Shown here: positions 33,090 through 41,471 of the stretch, in pieces | How positions within the stretch are numbered: the stretch's first letter is position 1 | How the letters are laid out: each line of letters opens with the position of its first letter | From: Streptomyces sp. IMTB 2501 | Lineage (GTDB): Bacteria > Actinomycetota > Actinomycetes > Streptomycetales > Streptomycetaceae | NCBI RefSeq assembly: GCF_001953885.1 | Contig: NZ_MQUS01000005.1 | Coordinates: forward strand, 248,001-312,000 | Direction: 5' to 3' | Length of the DNA stretch: 64,000 bases | Program-made: the position numbers and the translations under genes | Notes under the pieces: generated by a model | What the model saw: only the letters and a program-made list of their open reading frames with translations | What the model was told of the DNA's origin: nothing | The model's database searches: none

Positions 33090-34286
33090 TCACTTGTGGG
33101 TGCGCAGATACCCGGCCGCCGCCTTCGCGATCCTCCCGGCGTCCAGCGCCATCTCCCGGAGCATTCCGCTGATCGGGTTGGTGAAACCGGTGAAGTACAG
33201 ACCGGGCGCCTCCGTGGCCGTACGGCCGCCGTGCGCCACCGGCCTGCCCCGGTCGTCCAGTATCCCGAGATGCCCGACCAGGCCCTCCAGCGCTCGTACA
33301 TACCCCGTCGCCGCGATCACGGCGTCCGGCTCGATGCGGCTGCCGTCGGCGAGGACGACCTTTCCGGGGTGCCCGCCCTCGAAGGACTCGACGGCGGCCA
33401 CGACCTCCACCTTCCCCTTGCGTACGGCGTCGATCAGGCCGACGTCCTGCACTGGGACGGCGCCCTCCAGGACCCTGCTGTACAGGCCGGTGTCCGGGCG
33501 GGGCAGGCCCTGGACGGACAGGTCCGGCACGGCGACCTTCGCCTGGATCCGGCACAGCCGGTCCACGAACCGCACCGGCAGCCGTCGTACCAGCACGCCC
33601 GAGTACTGCGCGGGCCAGCCGAGCGTCGAGCGGCGCACGAGGTGCGGGACGGTGCGGACGGCCAGCCGCACCCGTGCGGCCCCGCCCTCCACCAGGTCCA
33701 CGGCGATCTCGGCGCCGGTGTTGCCGACCCCGACGACCAGGACGTCCCGGCCGGCGTACGGCTCGGCGTTGCGGTAGCCACCGGCGTGCAGGAACTCCCC
33801 GCCGTAGTCCGCGAGGCCCGGCCAGTCGGGGACGTGAGGGGTGTGGTTGTAGCCGGTGGCGACGACCACCGCGCTGCCGGTCAGCTCGCGCCCGCCGGAG
33901 GCGTGCAGCAGCCAGCCGTTGCCGTCCTCGGCGCGCTCGACGCGGAAGACCTCCACGCCGGTGACGATCTCCAGCTCGTGGTGTTCGGCGTACCTCTCCA
34001 GATAGCGCACCACGTTGTCCCGGGAGACCCAACGGCCGAACCGCCGGGGGAATGCGAGACCCGGCAGGGCGGACAGCCGCCGGGTGGTGTGCAGTTGCAG
34101 GCGGTCGTAGTGCCCGCGCCATGAGGTGCCTACGCGATCGGCTTTCTCCAGCACCACGGCCCGTATGCCCCGTGCCCGCAGCGCGTACGCGGTGGCCAGA
34201 CCGCCCGGACCGGCGCCTATGACGTAGACCGGGCGGTCGGCGGGCGTGGCGGAGAGATGCACGGAGGCACAGCGAGAGACGGCCAT
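33090..34286 (-). CDS. Flavin-containing monooxygenase (CzcO/Baeyer-Villiger-like)
   Basis: 398 aa from ATG 34286. FAD-binding VIGAGPGGLATAYALRARG (~20), RVGTSWRGHYDRLQLHT, NADPH-binding VVGVGNTGAEIA (~190) and the ATGYVRAL region followed by PGLYFTGFTNPISGML are typical of class B flavoprotein monooxygenases/CzcO-type oxidoreductases. Could oxygenate a ketone or amine. It has no CTGACG operator of its own in front; a truncated esterase gene lies directly upstream. Confidence 0.85.
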   Translation of the reverse strand: MAVSRCASVHLSATPADRPVYVIGAGPGGLATAYALRARGIRAVVLEKADRVGTSWRGHYDRLQLHTTRRLSALPGLAFPRRFGRWVSRDNVVRYLERYAEHHELEIVTGVEVFRVERAEDGNGWLLHASGGRELTGSAVVVATGYNHTPHVPDWPGLADYGGEFLHAGGYRNAEPYAGRDVLVVGVGNTGAEIAVDLVEGGAARVRLAVRTVPHLVRRSTLGWPAQYSGVLVRRLPVRFVDRLCRIQAKVAVPDLSVQGLPRPDTGLYSRVLEGAVPVQDVGLIDAVRKGKVEVVAAVESFEGGHPGKVVLADGSRIEPDAVIAATGYVRALEGLVGHLGILDDRGRPVAHGGRTATEAPGLYFTGFTNPISGMLREMALDAGRIAKAAAGYLRTHK

Positions 34287-34300
34287 GTTCCGGAGCGTAA

Positions 34301-34840
34301 TCACCCATCCGGTTGATGGGTCTCGGTCAAGACCGGAATTGGTTGCGGATTGATCACGCGTGTGGAGAAGTATGCGCTGCAAGTGACGTAGCCCACGCGG
34401 ATAAGGCGAAAGTGCGCGCTACTTCTGCTTCCTCGCGCGGTGGCCGCTGATCTCGCCGATCCAGGTGATGAAGGCGCTTCGGAGGCGTCCACGGCGGCGC
34501 CGTCGATCTCGACCGGGACGCTGACGATCAGGCTCTGGTACTTCGCGTCGACGGGGTCGGCGACATAGGTGATCGCCTTCCAGAAGTGGTACCTCACCGA
34601 GTGCGTGCTGCCGTCGGTGCCCGTGACGCTGGTCGTGAACTCGGTGTACGCGTCTGGGTCGAAGACGAGTGAGGGCGAGGAGAGCGAGGGGGACGAGGGG
34701 GACGAGGAGGGCGACCACTCGGGCGCCGCCGAGCCGCTCGACGCCTGCGCGCTCAGGGTGATACCGCCGACCGCGGCGGCACCGGCGGTGGCGCCGATGC
34801 CCATGACGACCGTCCTGCGCTCGACTGCCCTGTGCCTCAC
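34301..34840 (-). pseudogene. Truncated Tat-secreted esterase (BD-FAE-like) fragment
   Basis: The N-terminus is a twin-arginine signal (ERRTVVMGIGATAGAAAVGG), a Ser/Pro linker, then DAYTEFTTSVTG and YVADPVDAKYQSLIVSVPVE, the opening of a secreted alpha/beta-hydrolase family normally ~400-500 aa long. Homology stops near 34483; the following residues are unrelated read-through to a stop at 34301. The catalytic Ser, Asp and His are all absent. Confidence 0.6.
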
Positions 34841-34920
34841 CTTGCTGCCTCTCGGCCGCCGGGCTCCTGACCTTGCGCTTGCGAACGTATGTGGACCCGC
34901 AGGTGGGCTTCATCGGCTAT

Positions 34921-34935
34921 CTGACGTACCGTCAG
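34921..34935. promoter_or_regulatory. CTGACG-NNN-CGTCAG operator, site 7 (perfect)
   Basis: CTGACGTACCGTCAG, 12/12; the palindrome extends to 34919-34937 (ATC...GAT). It ends 4 nt before the DoxX ATG, leaving no room for a ribosome site. Confidence 0.85.
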
Positions 34936-34939
34936 ATCC

Positions 34940-35389
34940 ATGGACTCCATATGGCTCGGCGGCGCGGAATGGCTGGCGGTGCTGCGGATCGGCCTCGGTC
35001 TGTGGTGGCTGGAGAGCTGGCGGCACAAGGACAAGAAGGCCTGGTTCGAGCGTGGCAGCGGCATCGCCTGGGCGGCGGGGGTGGCGGAGAAACACCGCTG
35101 GGCGCCGGTGCGGACCGGCTTCGAGACGATGGTGAAGCCGCATCCCAGGCTGATGGCGTACATCGTCGCCTACGCCGAACTCTCCCTCGGCCTCGGTCTG
35201 ATCCTCGGCTTCCTGACCCCGATCGCGCTGCTGGGCGGCCTGCTGCTGAACGCGATCTACTTCGTCCTGATGATCCACGACTGGGCGGAGCAGGGCCAGA
35301 ACTCGATGATGGCGCTGATCTCGCTGGTCGGGTTTTTCGGGATGGCGTGGCAGTCCTGGTCGCTTGATGCCTGGCTGGGGTGGTTCTGA
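34940..35389 (+). CDS. DoxX-family membrane protein
   Basis: 149 aa, ATG 34940. About four helices: AVLRIGLGLWWLES, LMAYIVAYAELSLGLGLIL, LTPIALLGGLLLNAIYFVLM and MMALISLVGFFGMAW, with HDWAEQGQN between the last two. DoxX proteins are small quinone-associated membrane proteins, some linked to redox homeostasis or oxygenases. No Shine-Dalgarno precedes the ATG, so a leaderless mRNA is likely. Overlaps the DUF35 gene by 1 nt (TGATG). Confidence 0.8.
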   Translation: MDSIWLGGAEWLAVLRIGLGLWWLESWRHKDKKAWFERGSGIAWAAGVAEKHRWAPVRTGFETMVKPHPRLMAYIVAYAELSLGLGLILGFLTPIALLGGLLLNAIYFVLMIHDWAEQGQNSMMALISLVGFFGMAWQSWSLDAWLGWF

Positions 35390-35784
35390 TGGGGGCGGTA
35401 CGGTACGACGTCCCCGAGCCCGACGCCTTCACGCGTCCCTACTGGGAGGCTGCCGCGCGGGGCCTGCTGCTGATCCGCCGCTGCGGGGCCTGCGGCCGGG
35501 CCCACCACTACCCCCGCGAGTTCTGCCCGCACTGCTGGAGCGAGCAGGTGGCCTGGGAGGAGGCGAGCGGCCGGGCCGCGCTCTACACCTGGTCCACCGT
35601 CCACCGCAACGATCTGCCGCCCTTCGGGGACCGTACACCCTACGTGGCCGCGGTGGTCGATCTGGCGGAGGGGCCGCGGATGATGACGGAGGTCGTGAAC
35701 TGCGCGGAGGGATCCCTGGCGGCCGGGATGGCCCTGCGGGTGACGTTCCGGGACGGAAAACCGGTGTTCGAGCCCGGCGGTTGA
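35389..35784 (+). CDS. DUF35 zinc-ribbon/OB-fold protein
   Basis: 131 aa. Rubredoxin-like zinc ribbon CGACGRAHHYPREFCPHC (~28-45) followed by an OB fold (WSTVHRND, YVAAVVDLAEGPRMM). Such proteins bind CoA thioesters as obligate partners of thiolase-like enzymes (ChsH2 with Ltp2, BbsA with BbsB). Its natural partner here is probably the thiolase-like protein at 38177. Cotranscribed with DoxX from operator site 7. Confidence 0.85.
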   Translation: MGAVRYDVPEPDAFTRPYWEAAARGLLLIRRCGACGRAHHYPREFCPHCWSEQVAWEEASGRAALYTWSTVHRNDLPPFGDRTPYVAAVVDLAEGPRMMTEVVNCAEGSLAAGMALRVTFRDGKPVFEPGG

Positions 35785-35800
35785 GCCCGATCATGGGCGA

Positions 35801-36664
35801 ATGCGCCCAGAGAACTGGCACCTCACCGAAGACCTCGACGAGTTCCTCTCCCACGCGGGCGCCTTCCTGCACTCCCAACCGGCCCTGCACACGGTGACGT
35901 TGACGGTGACGGACACGCTGCGCCGCCGTGGACTTCACCTCTACGGCGCCGAGGCCCCGCTCTTCGGTGTCCTGGACGACGGCACGGTCCGCGCGGCCCT
36001 GCTCCACACGCCGCCGTTCCCCGTCCACGTCGGCCCGCTCGCCCCGCCGGAGGCCGAGGCCCTGGCCGTCCGGCTCACGGAGCTGGGCCGCCCGACGCCC
36101 GGGGTCTCCGGCCCGCGGGAGACGGCGGAGGCCTTCGCGACGGCCTGGCAGCGGCTCACCGGTACGGCGGGTACGGTCCACCAGCGGCAACGGCTGTACC
36201 GGCTGGGTGAGTTGACCTCCCCTGAACCTGCGCCGCGGGGCCGGGCGCGGAGCGCGGGCCCCGCGGACCGCGAGCTGCTGGAGCGCTGGTATCTCGAATT
36301 CAACGAAGGAGCCGGACTCGACGTCGGGCTCGACCCGGCCGAGTGGGCCGACGTCCGCCTCGCACACGGCGGCGTGACCCTCTGGGAGGAGGCCGACGGC
36401 ACGCCCGTCTCCATGGCAGCGGCCACCCCGGTGGTCGCCGGCCAGGCCCGGATCGCTCCCGTCTACACCCCGGCCGAGCTGCGCGGCCGCGGCTATGCGG
36501 GCGCGGCCACGGCTGAGGCGAGCCGGGCCGCGCGCGAGCGGGGCGCCTCGGAGGTGGTCCTCTTCACGGACCTCGCCAACCCGACCAGCAACGGCCTGTA
36601 CCAGCGGATCGGCTACCGGCCGGTGGCGGACTTCACGGTGTGGCGCTTCGGGGAGCGGCGATGA
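35801..36664 (+). CDS. GNAT-family N-acetyltransferase
   Basis: 287 aa, ATG 35801. The C-terminal half (~150-285) is the GNAT fold: IAPVYTPAELRGRGYAGAAT is the acetyl-CoA loop (R-G-x-G-Y-A) and ANPTSNGLYQRIGYRPV is motif B. The N-terminal ~140 aa contain a degenerate second half as in two-domain acetyltransferases. Substrate unknown. It follows DUF35 by 16 nt and could ride on the same transcript, though it does not obviously fit the pathway. Confidence 0.85.
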   Translation: MRPENWHLTEDLDEFLSHAGAFLHSQPALHTVTLTVTDTLRRRGLHLYGAEAPLFGVLDDGTVRAALLHTPPFPVHVGPLAPPEAEALAVRLTELGRPTPGVSGPRETAEAFATAWQRLTGTAGTVHQRQRLYRLGELTSPEPAPRGRARSAGPADRELLERWYLEFNEGAGLDVGLDPAEWADVRLAHGGVTLWEEADGTPVSMAAATPVVAGQARIAPVYTPAELRGRGYAGAATAEASRAARERGASEVVLFTDLANPTSNGLYQRIGYRPVADFTVWRFGERR

Positions 36665-36910
36665 TTCCGGTGACCGGCGCGAGCGGGGGAAGGCCGGCGG
36701 GGCTCTCCTGGAGTGTCTTCATGCCGCCGGTGCGGCCACGGGGGCGGCATACCGCGATCCGCGGACCACGTGCCACGGACCGGAACCGGACCCGCCCGGA
36801 CGACGCTCGGACTCAACATGGTGGACCTCACCGGCCGCGCGCCCCTGGGTCTCGCCGATTCCGTACGACGGAACCGCCACGTCTTCGAGTGACCGAGGGC
36901 GTGGCTCGGC
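36665..36910. other. Intergenic spacer with possible short remnant
   Basis: 246 nt. A short rightward frame near 36813-36893 reads MVDLTGRAPLGLADSVRRN then RHVFE and stop; it could be the tail of a lost gene. Nothing else recognised. Confidence 0.3.
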
Positions 36911-37576
36911 TCACGGCCAGAGCAGCCCCCGGCTCCAGCCGAACTCCGTGCTGCGGTACTCCAGGCGTACGTGCCGCCGGTCCGGGTCGCCCTGGAAGAA
37001 CTCCACCGTCTGCGGGTGCAGCCGGTACAGGGTCCAGGTCGGGGACGGTTCGGCCGGGTTCTCGCGGGCCCGGTCCCAGGCCGTCTCCGACGCCTGCCGC
37101 AGCTCGTCCAGCGAGGACAGCTCCTCGCTCTGCCGGCCGGTGAGCGCGGCGGCCAGGGCTCCGGTGGAGCGGGCGCGCAGATCCGCCTGGCTCTCCTCAC
37201 AGGGCGCGGATGTCACCGGTCCGCGCATCCGTACCTGGCGGCCCAGCGCCGGCCAGTAGAAGGCCAGGGCCGCGTGCGGGTGGGCGGCGAGGGCCCGGCC
37301 CTTGCGGCTCGTGGCGTGCGTGGCGAAGGACCAGCCGTCCGCGTCGGCGCCGTGCAGCATCACGATCCGTACGTCCGGCTTCCCCTCCTCGTCCACCGTG
37401 GCCAGCGACATCGTGTGCGGCTCCGGCTGCCCGGCCGCCACCGCGTCCGCGAACCAGCTGGTGAACAGGGCCAGCGGGGTCGACGGGGCGGTGTCCGGGG
37501 CGAAGACGGGCAGCGTCGTCGTCGCCGCGTCCCACACCCGCAGCGACCTCAGCAGCGCCGGGAGATCAGTTCCCAT
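36911..37576 (-). CDS. Pyridoxamine 5'-phosphate oxidase-type flavoprotein
   Basis: 221 aa from ATG 37576 with GGGGGC upstream. PNPOx split-barrel: MSLATVDEEGKPDVRIVMLHG, SFATHATSRKGRALA, ALAFYWPALGRQVRMRG, and the C-terminal dimerisation domain VEFFQGDPDRRHVRLEYRS then WSRGLLWP. This is close to the true PdxH layout (FMN-dependent oxidation of PMP/PNP to PLP), but substitutions in the C-terminal RxxH region leave room for another substrate, so no symbol is given. Confidence 0.75.
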   Translation of the reverse strand: MGTDLPALLRSLRVWDAATTTLPVFAPDTAPSTPLALFTSWFADAVAAGQPEPHTMSLATVDEEGKPDVRIVMLHGADADGWSFATHATSRKGRALAAHPHAALAFYWPALGRQVRMRGPVTSAPCEESQADLRARSTGALAAALTGRQSEELSSLDELRQASETAWDRARENPAEPSPTWTLYRLHPQTVEFFQGDPDRRHVRLEYRSTEFGWSRGLLWP

Positions 37577-37667
37577 GCCCCCATGGTCACATCCGCCCCG
37601 CAGGCTCACATCCGGCCTCGCACGCACGTACACCTGGCCTCCTATGCTCAGACCCGGCCTCGCGTGC

Positions 37668-38093
37668 TCACACCTGGCCGAGATCCGACGAGACCCACCT
37701 CTCGGGACGCATATGGACCACCACCTGCTCCCCGTGGTTCTTCCAGGCGAAGTCGACGTAGCCGTCCACCTTCTCGGCCGGCAGATAGCGCGCCGAGATC
37801 TCCCGCAGCCCTTCGAGCGTCGCCGGAGCCGTGTTCACCACCGGTCCCTCCACCGACACGTACCTGACCGTCGGCTCCACCCGCTCGACCATCAGCGTGA
37901 ACCGGCCCGCCGCGCTGATCAGGGCGTACTTGCGGGACTCCCGCCCGGTCATGATCCACACGTCGCCGCCGGGCTCGTACCAGTACCAGATGGGCACGGC
38001 CAGCGGCGCGCGCCCCGGACCCGCGTCCACCGCCAGCGCGGCGATGTGCGGCTCGGCCAGGAACGCCTCTCGCTCTTCGCGGGTCAACGCCAT
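37668..38093 (-). CDS. PNPOx-fold F420- or FMN-binding protein
   Basis: 141 aa from ATG 38093 with GGAGGAG. REEREAFLAEPHIAALAVDA, PIWYWYEPGGDVWIMTGRES and AARYLPAEKVDGYVDFA-like C-terminus match the Rv1155/TIGR03618-type flavin or deazaflavin-binding split-barrel proteins. Small redox enzyme. It lies 83 nt downstream of the thiolase-like gene on the same strand and is probably cotranscribed from operator site 8. Confidence 0.8.
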   Translation of the reverse strand: MALTREEREAFLAEPHIAALAVDAGPGRAPLAVPIWYWYEPGGDVWIMTGRESRKYALISAAGRFTLMVERVEPTVRYVSVEGPVVNTAPATLEGLREISARYLPAEKVDGYVDFAWKNHGEQVVVHMRPERWVSSDLGQV

Positions 38094-38176
38094 GTCGGTC
38101 TCCTCCGGCGGCTCGTCCGTGGCCGGTGACAACACCGGCCGGTACGAGCCGTCTTCCCGTACGGCTCCCCGGCCGA

Positions 38177-39349
38177 TCAGTTCCGGCCGAGCACCACCGT
38201 CCCGGACGAACAGAACCAGCCTCCCGTCCCGGACGCCACGGCCAGCCGTGGCACGTCTCCGTCCCGCCGCCGCACCTGCCGTTCCCCGGCCTCCCCGCGC
38301 AGCTGCCGCACCGCCTCGACCAGCAGGAACAGCCCCCGCATTCCCGGGTGTTGGGCCGACAGCCCACCCCCGTCCGTGTTCACCGGCAGGTCCCCACCCC
38401 GCACCAGCAGCCGGCCCTTCTCCACGAACGCCCCGCCCTCGCCCTTCCCGCAGAAACCCAGGTCCTCCAGGGTCACCAGGGTCATATAGGTGAAGGCGTC
38501 GTAGATCTCGGCGAAGTCGATCTCGGCCGGGCGTACGCCTGCCCTTTCGAAGGCGAGGCGGCCGCTTACCGCCGCCGGGGACACGGTGAAGTCCGGCCAC
38601 TCGGACATCGCCGCATGTGAGACATGCTCGCCGGTGCCGAGGATCCAGACCGGGGCCGTACGGCAGTCCCGTACGTACTCCTCGGCCGCCAGCAGGACCG
38701 CCGCGCCGCCGTCCGAGCGCAGGCAGCAGTGCAGCTTGGTGAAGGGGTCGGCGATCACCGGGCCGGCGAGGACGTCGTCGACCGTGACCGGGTCGCGGAA
38801 CATCGCCTCCGGGTTCAGTGCCGCGTTGGTCCTGGCCTGGACCGCCACCTCCGCCAGCTGCTCGATGGTCGTACCGTGCTCGATCATGTGCCGGCGGGCG
38901 GCCATCGCGTACTTGGCGATCAGGGTGTGGCCGTAGGGGACCTCGAACTGGAGGGGCCCGCGGGCGCCGAAGGACAGGTCGCCGGTCCTCCTGCCCGCCT
39001 TGATGTCCGCGCGGGCGGTGGAGCCGTAGACGAGGAGGACGGCGTGGGCATGCCCCGCCGCGATCGCGTCCGCCGCGTGCGCCGCCATGACCTCCCAGGT
39101 CGAGCCGCCGACAGAGGTGGAGTCCACCCAGGCGGGGCGCAGGCCCAGATACTCGGCCACCTCCACCGGGGCCAGCGTGCCGAGCCCCGCCGAGGCGAAG
39201 CCGTCGACCAGTGCGCGGTCGAGACCGGCGTCCGCGAGGGCGCGGCGGGCCGCCTGCGCGTGCAGGGTGTAGGCGGTGGCGTCGTCGACGCGTCCGCAGT
39301 CGGAGAGGGCCACGCCGACCACGGCGACTTTCCGGCTCACGCGCGTCAT
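38177..39349 (-). CDS. SCPx/Ltp-type thiolase-like protein lacking the nucleophilic Cys
   Basis: 390 aa from ATG 39349. Thiolase fold of the lipid-transfer/SCPx group: GRVDDATAYTLHAQAARRAL, SVGGSTWEVMAAHAADAI where a true thiolase has its nucleophilic Cys, LHCCLRSDGGAAVL, IYDAFTYMTLVTLEDLGFCG and NTDGGGLSAQHPGM. Loss of the first Cys argues for an aldolase or non-condensing role in complex with a DUF35 protein (35389). Leftward from operator site 8. Confidence 0.85.
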   Translation of the reverse strand: MTRVSRKVAVVGVALSDCGRVDDATAYTLHAQAARRALADAGLDRALVDGFASAGLGTLAPVEVAEYLGLRPAWVDSTSVGGSTWEVMAAHAADAIAAGHAHAVLLVYGSTARADIKAGRRTGDLSFGARGPLQFEVPYGHTLIAKYAMAARRHMIEHGTTIEQLAEVAVQARTNAALNPEAMFRDPVTVDDVLAGPVIADPFTKLHCCLRSDGGAAVLLAAEEYVRDCRTAPVWILGTGEHVSHAAMSEWPDFTVSPAAVSGRLAFERAGVRPAEIDFAEIYDAFTYMTLVTLEDLGFCGKGEGGAFVEKGRLLVRGGDLPVNTDGGGLSAQHPGMRGLFLLVEAVRQLRGEAGERQVRRRDGDVPRLAVASGTGGWFCSSGTVVLGRN

Positions 39350-39393
39350 GAGAGGCCTCCTGCCCCTGGGCATATCGTTCAGGCCCTCCTAAT

Positions 39394-39408
39394 ATGACGG
39401 ATCGTCAG
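39394..39408. promoter_or_regulatory. CTGACG-NNN-CGTCAG operator, site 8
   Basis: ATGACGGATCGTCAG, 11/12, extended by AT on both sides. Sole site between the divergent thiolase-like (39349) and ACAD (39426) genes, so serves both. Confidence 0.8.
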
Positions 39409-39425
39409 ATCTGGAGGGAAGAGCC

Positions 39426-40679
39426 ATGGACACGTGCCTGACCGCCGAGCAGGACGAGATCCGCCGCACCCTGCGCGAGCTGCTGCACAAGCGATGCGGC
39501 CCGGTGGAGCTGCGGACCGCCGTCGGCAGCCCGGCCGGGCACGACCCCCTCCTGTGGACCGCCCTCACCGACCAGCTCGGCCTGCCGGGGCTCGCCCTGC
39601 CCGAGCGGTACGGCGGTGTCGGCTGCTCGGTCACCGAACTCGCCCTGGCCTGCGAGGAGACCGGCCGGTCCCTCGCCCCTTCCCCCCTGCTCGCCACGTC
39701 CGTCCTCACGGCCCCGCTGATCCTCGCCCTCGGGACACGGGCGCAGCGCGCCGAAGTGCTGCCCGGGCTGGCCGCCGGCGCCCGCACCGCCGCGCTTGCC
39801 GTCCCCGGTCCGAACCTCGCTACGGCCTTGGCTCTGACCTGCTCAAATGCCGGGTTCGCGGCGGGCGGCGGGCGTGCCGGCGGGGTCCAGGCCCGGCGTG
39901 CCGACGGTGACTGGCGGCTGTACGGGCAGGTCGACCAGGTGCTGGACGGGCACAGCGCGGGGCTGCTGCTCGTCGCCGCGCACACCGGTGGCTTCGCCCG
40001 GTCCCGGACCCGGCTGTTCCTGGTGGCGGGGGACGCGCCCGGTGTCGTACGGACCCGGCAGACCGCGCTCGACGCCACCCGGCCGCAGGGTCGGGTCCAA
40101 CTCCGGGATGTCCGGGCCGAGTTGCTCGGTGAGGAGGAGGCGGAGGGCGAGGCCGTGTCGTCGGCGCTGGCCGCCCTCGGGGAGTCGGTCGCCGCCGTGC
40201 TCGCCTGTGAGGCCGTCGGGTCGGCCGAGCGGGTGCTGGAGCGGACGGTGGAGTACGTCGGGCAGCGCGAGCAGTTCGGGCGGCCCGTCGGCTCCTTCCA
40301 GGCGGTGAAGCATCGGCTGGCCGACGTGTACGTGGGGGTGCAGGCGGCGCGGTCGGCGGCGTACTACGCGGCCTGGGCCTCCGGGGTGGGGGCCGGTTCC
40401 GCCTCGGCTTCGCCGTCGGCGTCCGAGCCGTTCTCCCCGGGGCTGGAGGCGCGAGGGGCCGGTGGGCTGGCTCTTGCTCAGGGGCTGGAGGCCTTGCGGG
40501 GGGCCGCTGCCGAGGGGATTCAGCTGCACGGTGGGATCGGGTTCACCTGGGAGCACGACGCGCATCTGTACTTCAAGCGGGCGGCCGGGGACGAGTTGCT
40601 GTTCGGGCCGGTGCACCGGCTGCGGGACCGGGCCGCCGAGGCTGCCGGTCTCTTCGCGGGCGGCGCGGTGGCCGTCTGA
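39426..40679 (+). CDS. Acyl-CoA dehydrogenase, beta-type
   Basis: 417 aa, ATG with GGAGGGAAGAG upstream. LTAEQDEIRRTLRELLHKR, ACEETGRSLAPSPLLATSV, VGQREQFGRPVGSFQAVKH and QLHGGIGFTWEHDAHLYFKR are the beta-type features seen in partners of steroid-type ACAD heterotetramers. A ~25-residue Ser/Ala-rich insertion (GAGSASASPSASEPF) sits in the C-terminal helical bundle. Partner may be 24322. Overlaps the deazaflavin gene by 1 nt. Confidence 0.9.
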   Translation: MDTCLTAEQDEIRRTLRELLHKRCGPVELRTAVGSPAGHDPLLWTALTDQLGLPGLALPERYGGVGCSVTELALACEETGRSLAPSPLLATSVLTAPLILALGTRAQRAEVLPGLAAGARTAALAVPGPNLATALALTCSNAGFAAGGGRAGGVQARRADGDWRLYGQVDQVLDGHSAGLLLVAAHTGGFARSRTRLFLVAGDAPGVVRTRQTALDATRPQGRVQLRDVRAELLGEEEAEGEAVSSALAALGESVAAVLACEAVGSAERVLERTVEYVGQREQFGRPVGSFQAVKHRLADVYVGVQAARSAAYYAAWASGVGAGSASASPSASEPFSPGLEARGAGGLALAQGLEALRGAAAEGIQLHGGIGFTWEHDAHLYFKRAAGDELLFGPVHRLRDRAAEAAGLFAGGAVAV

Positions 40680-41161
40680 TGGCCGGCCCCGGTGTCCGCC
40701 TCGTGCAGCGGATGTCGTCCACCCGCGCCTTCGCGAAGGTCGCCCCGCATGTGATCCCGGTGCTCGACCGGACCGTGCACCGGCTCACCCGGGGCCGCTT
40801 CCTCCTCAGCGCCCAGATGCTCCCCGGCGTGATCCTCACCTCCACCGGCGCCCGCAGCGGCCTGCCCCGCCGCACCCCGCTGGCCTGCATGCCGGAGGAG
40901 GACGGCAAGAGCTGGATCCTGGTCGGCTCCAACTTCGGCCGCGCGGCCCATCCGGCCTGGACACACAACCTCCTCGCCCATCCCGACGCCTCGATCAGCT
41001 GGAAGGGCCGGGACATCCCCGTCACGGCCCAACTGCTGGAGGGCCAGGAACGGTCCGCCACCTGGACGGCACTCCTGGCATTCTGGCCGCCGTACGCCAC
41101 GTACCAGGCGCGGGTGAACCGGGAGATCCGCCTCTTCCGGCTGACGCGCGTGGGGGGCTAG
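40679..41161 (+). CDS. Deazaflavin (F420)-dependent nitroreductase-family oxidoreductase (Ddn-like)
   Basis: 160 aa, ATG overlapping ACAD stop. LTSTGARSGLPRRTPLACM, VGSNFGRAAHPAWTHNLLA-type and PDASISWKGRDIPVTAQ motifs are those of the DUF385/Ddn family, which use F420H2 to reduce enones or quinones. A second member is encoded at the right edge (63698). In this regulon it may reduce an unsaturated cyclic intermediate. Confidence 0.85.
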   Translation: MAGPGVRLVQRMSSTRAFAKVAPHVIPVLDRTVHRLTRGRFLLSAQMLPGVILTSTGARSGLPRRTPLACMPEEDGKSWILVGSNFGRAAHPAWTHNLLAHPDASISWKGRDIPVTAQLLEGQERSATWTALLAFWPPYATYQARVNREIRLFRLTRVGG

Positions 41162-41239
41162 GCCTGTCGGACGGGGCGGCAGCACGTCGGCCGCTGGGCG
41201 GGAATACCTCCCCGTGCGGTGCTCCCGATCTGGCGCCGC

Positions 41240-41471
41240 GCAGGGAGGTGATCCCGGTCCTTTCCCCGGCCGCGATCGCGAAATCCCAGCGGCTGCGTGG
41301 AATTTCCTGCTCGTACCCGAGAAGCTTCGTCAGCGTCTTGTGCGCCTCGTCCTCCGTCGCGTCGTGGTCACGCATGTCGGTGTAGCGGCAGGCGGTGACG
41401 GTGAGGATGCGCCGAAGCGCTGTCACGTCGTCCTCGCGCGGTTCGCGCAGGGCCACGGACGAAGTCACCAT
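41240..41471 (-). pseudogene. N-terminal GNAT acetyltransferase fragment
   Basis: From ATG 41471 the frame reads VALREPREDDVTALRRIL, DEAHKTLTKLLGY and SRWDFAIAAGERTGI, the first ~70 residues of a GNAT protein, then loses similarity and runs on unrelated. The acetyl-CoA loop is missing. It is probably a decayed gene. Confidence 0.45.

Noticed and set aside
36911..37576. Firm naming as pdxH
   Set aside because: The PNPOx fold is clear but related non-PdxH flavoproteins share it, and a chromosomal pdxH elsewhere cannot be excluded.
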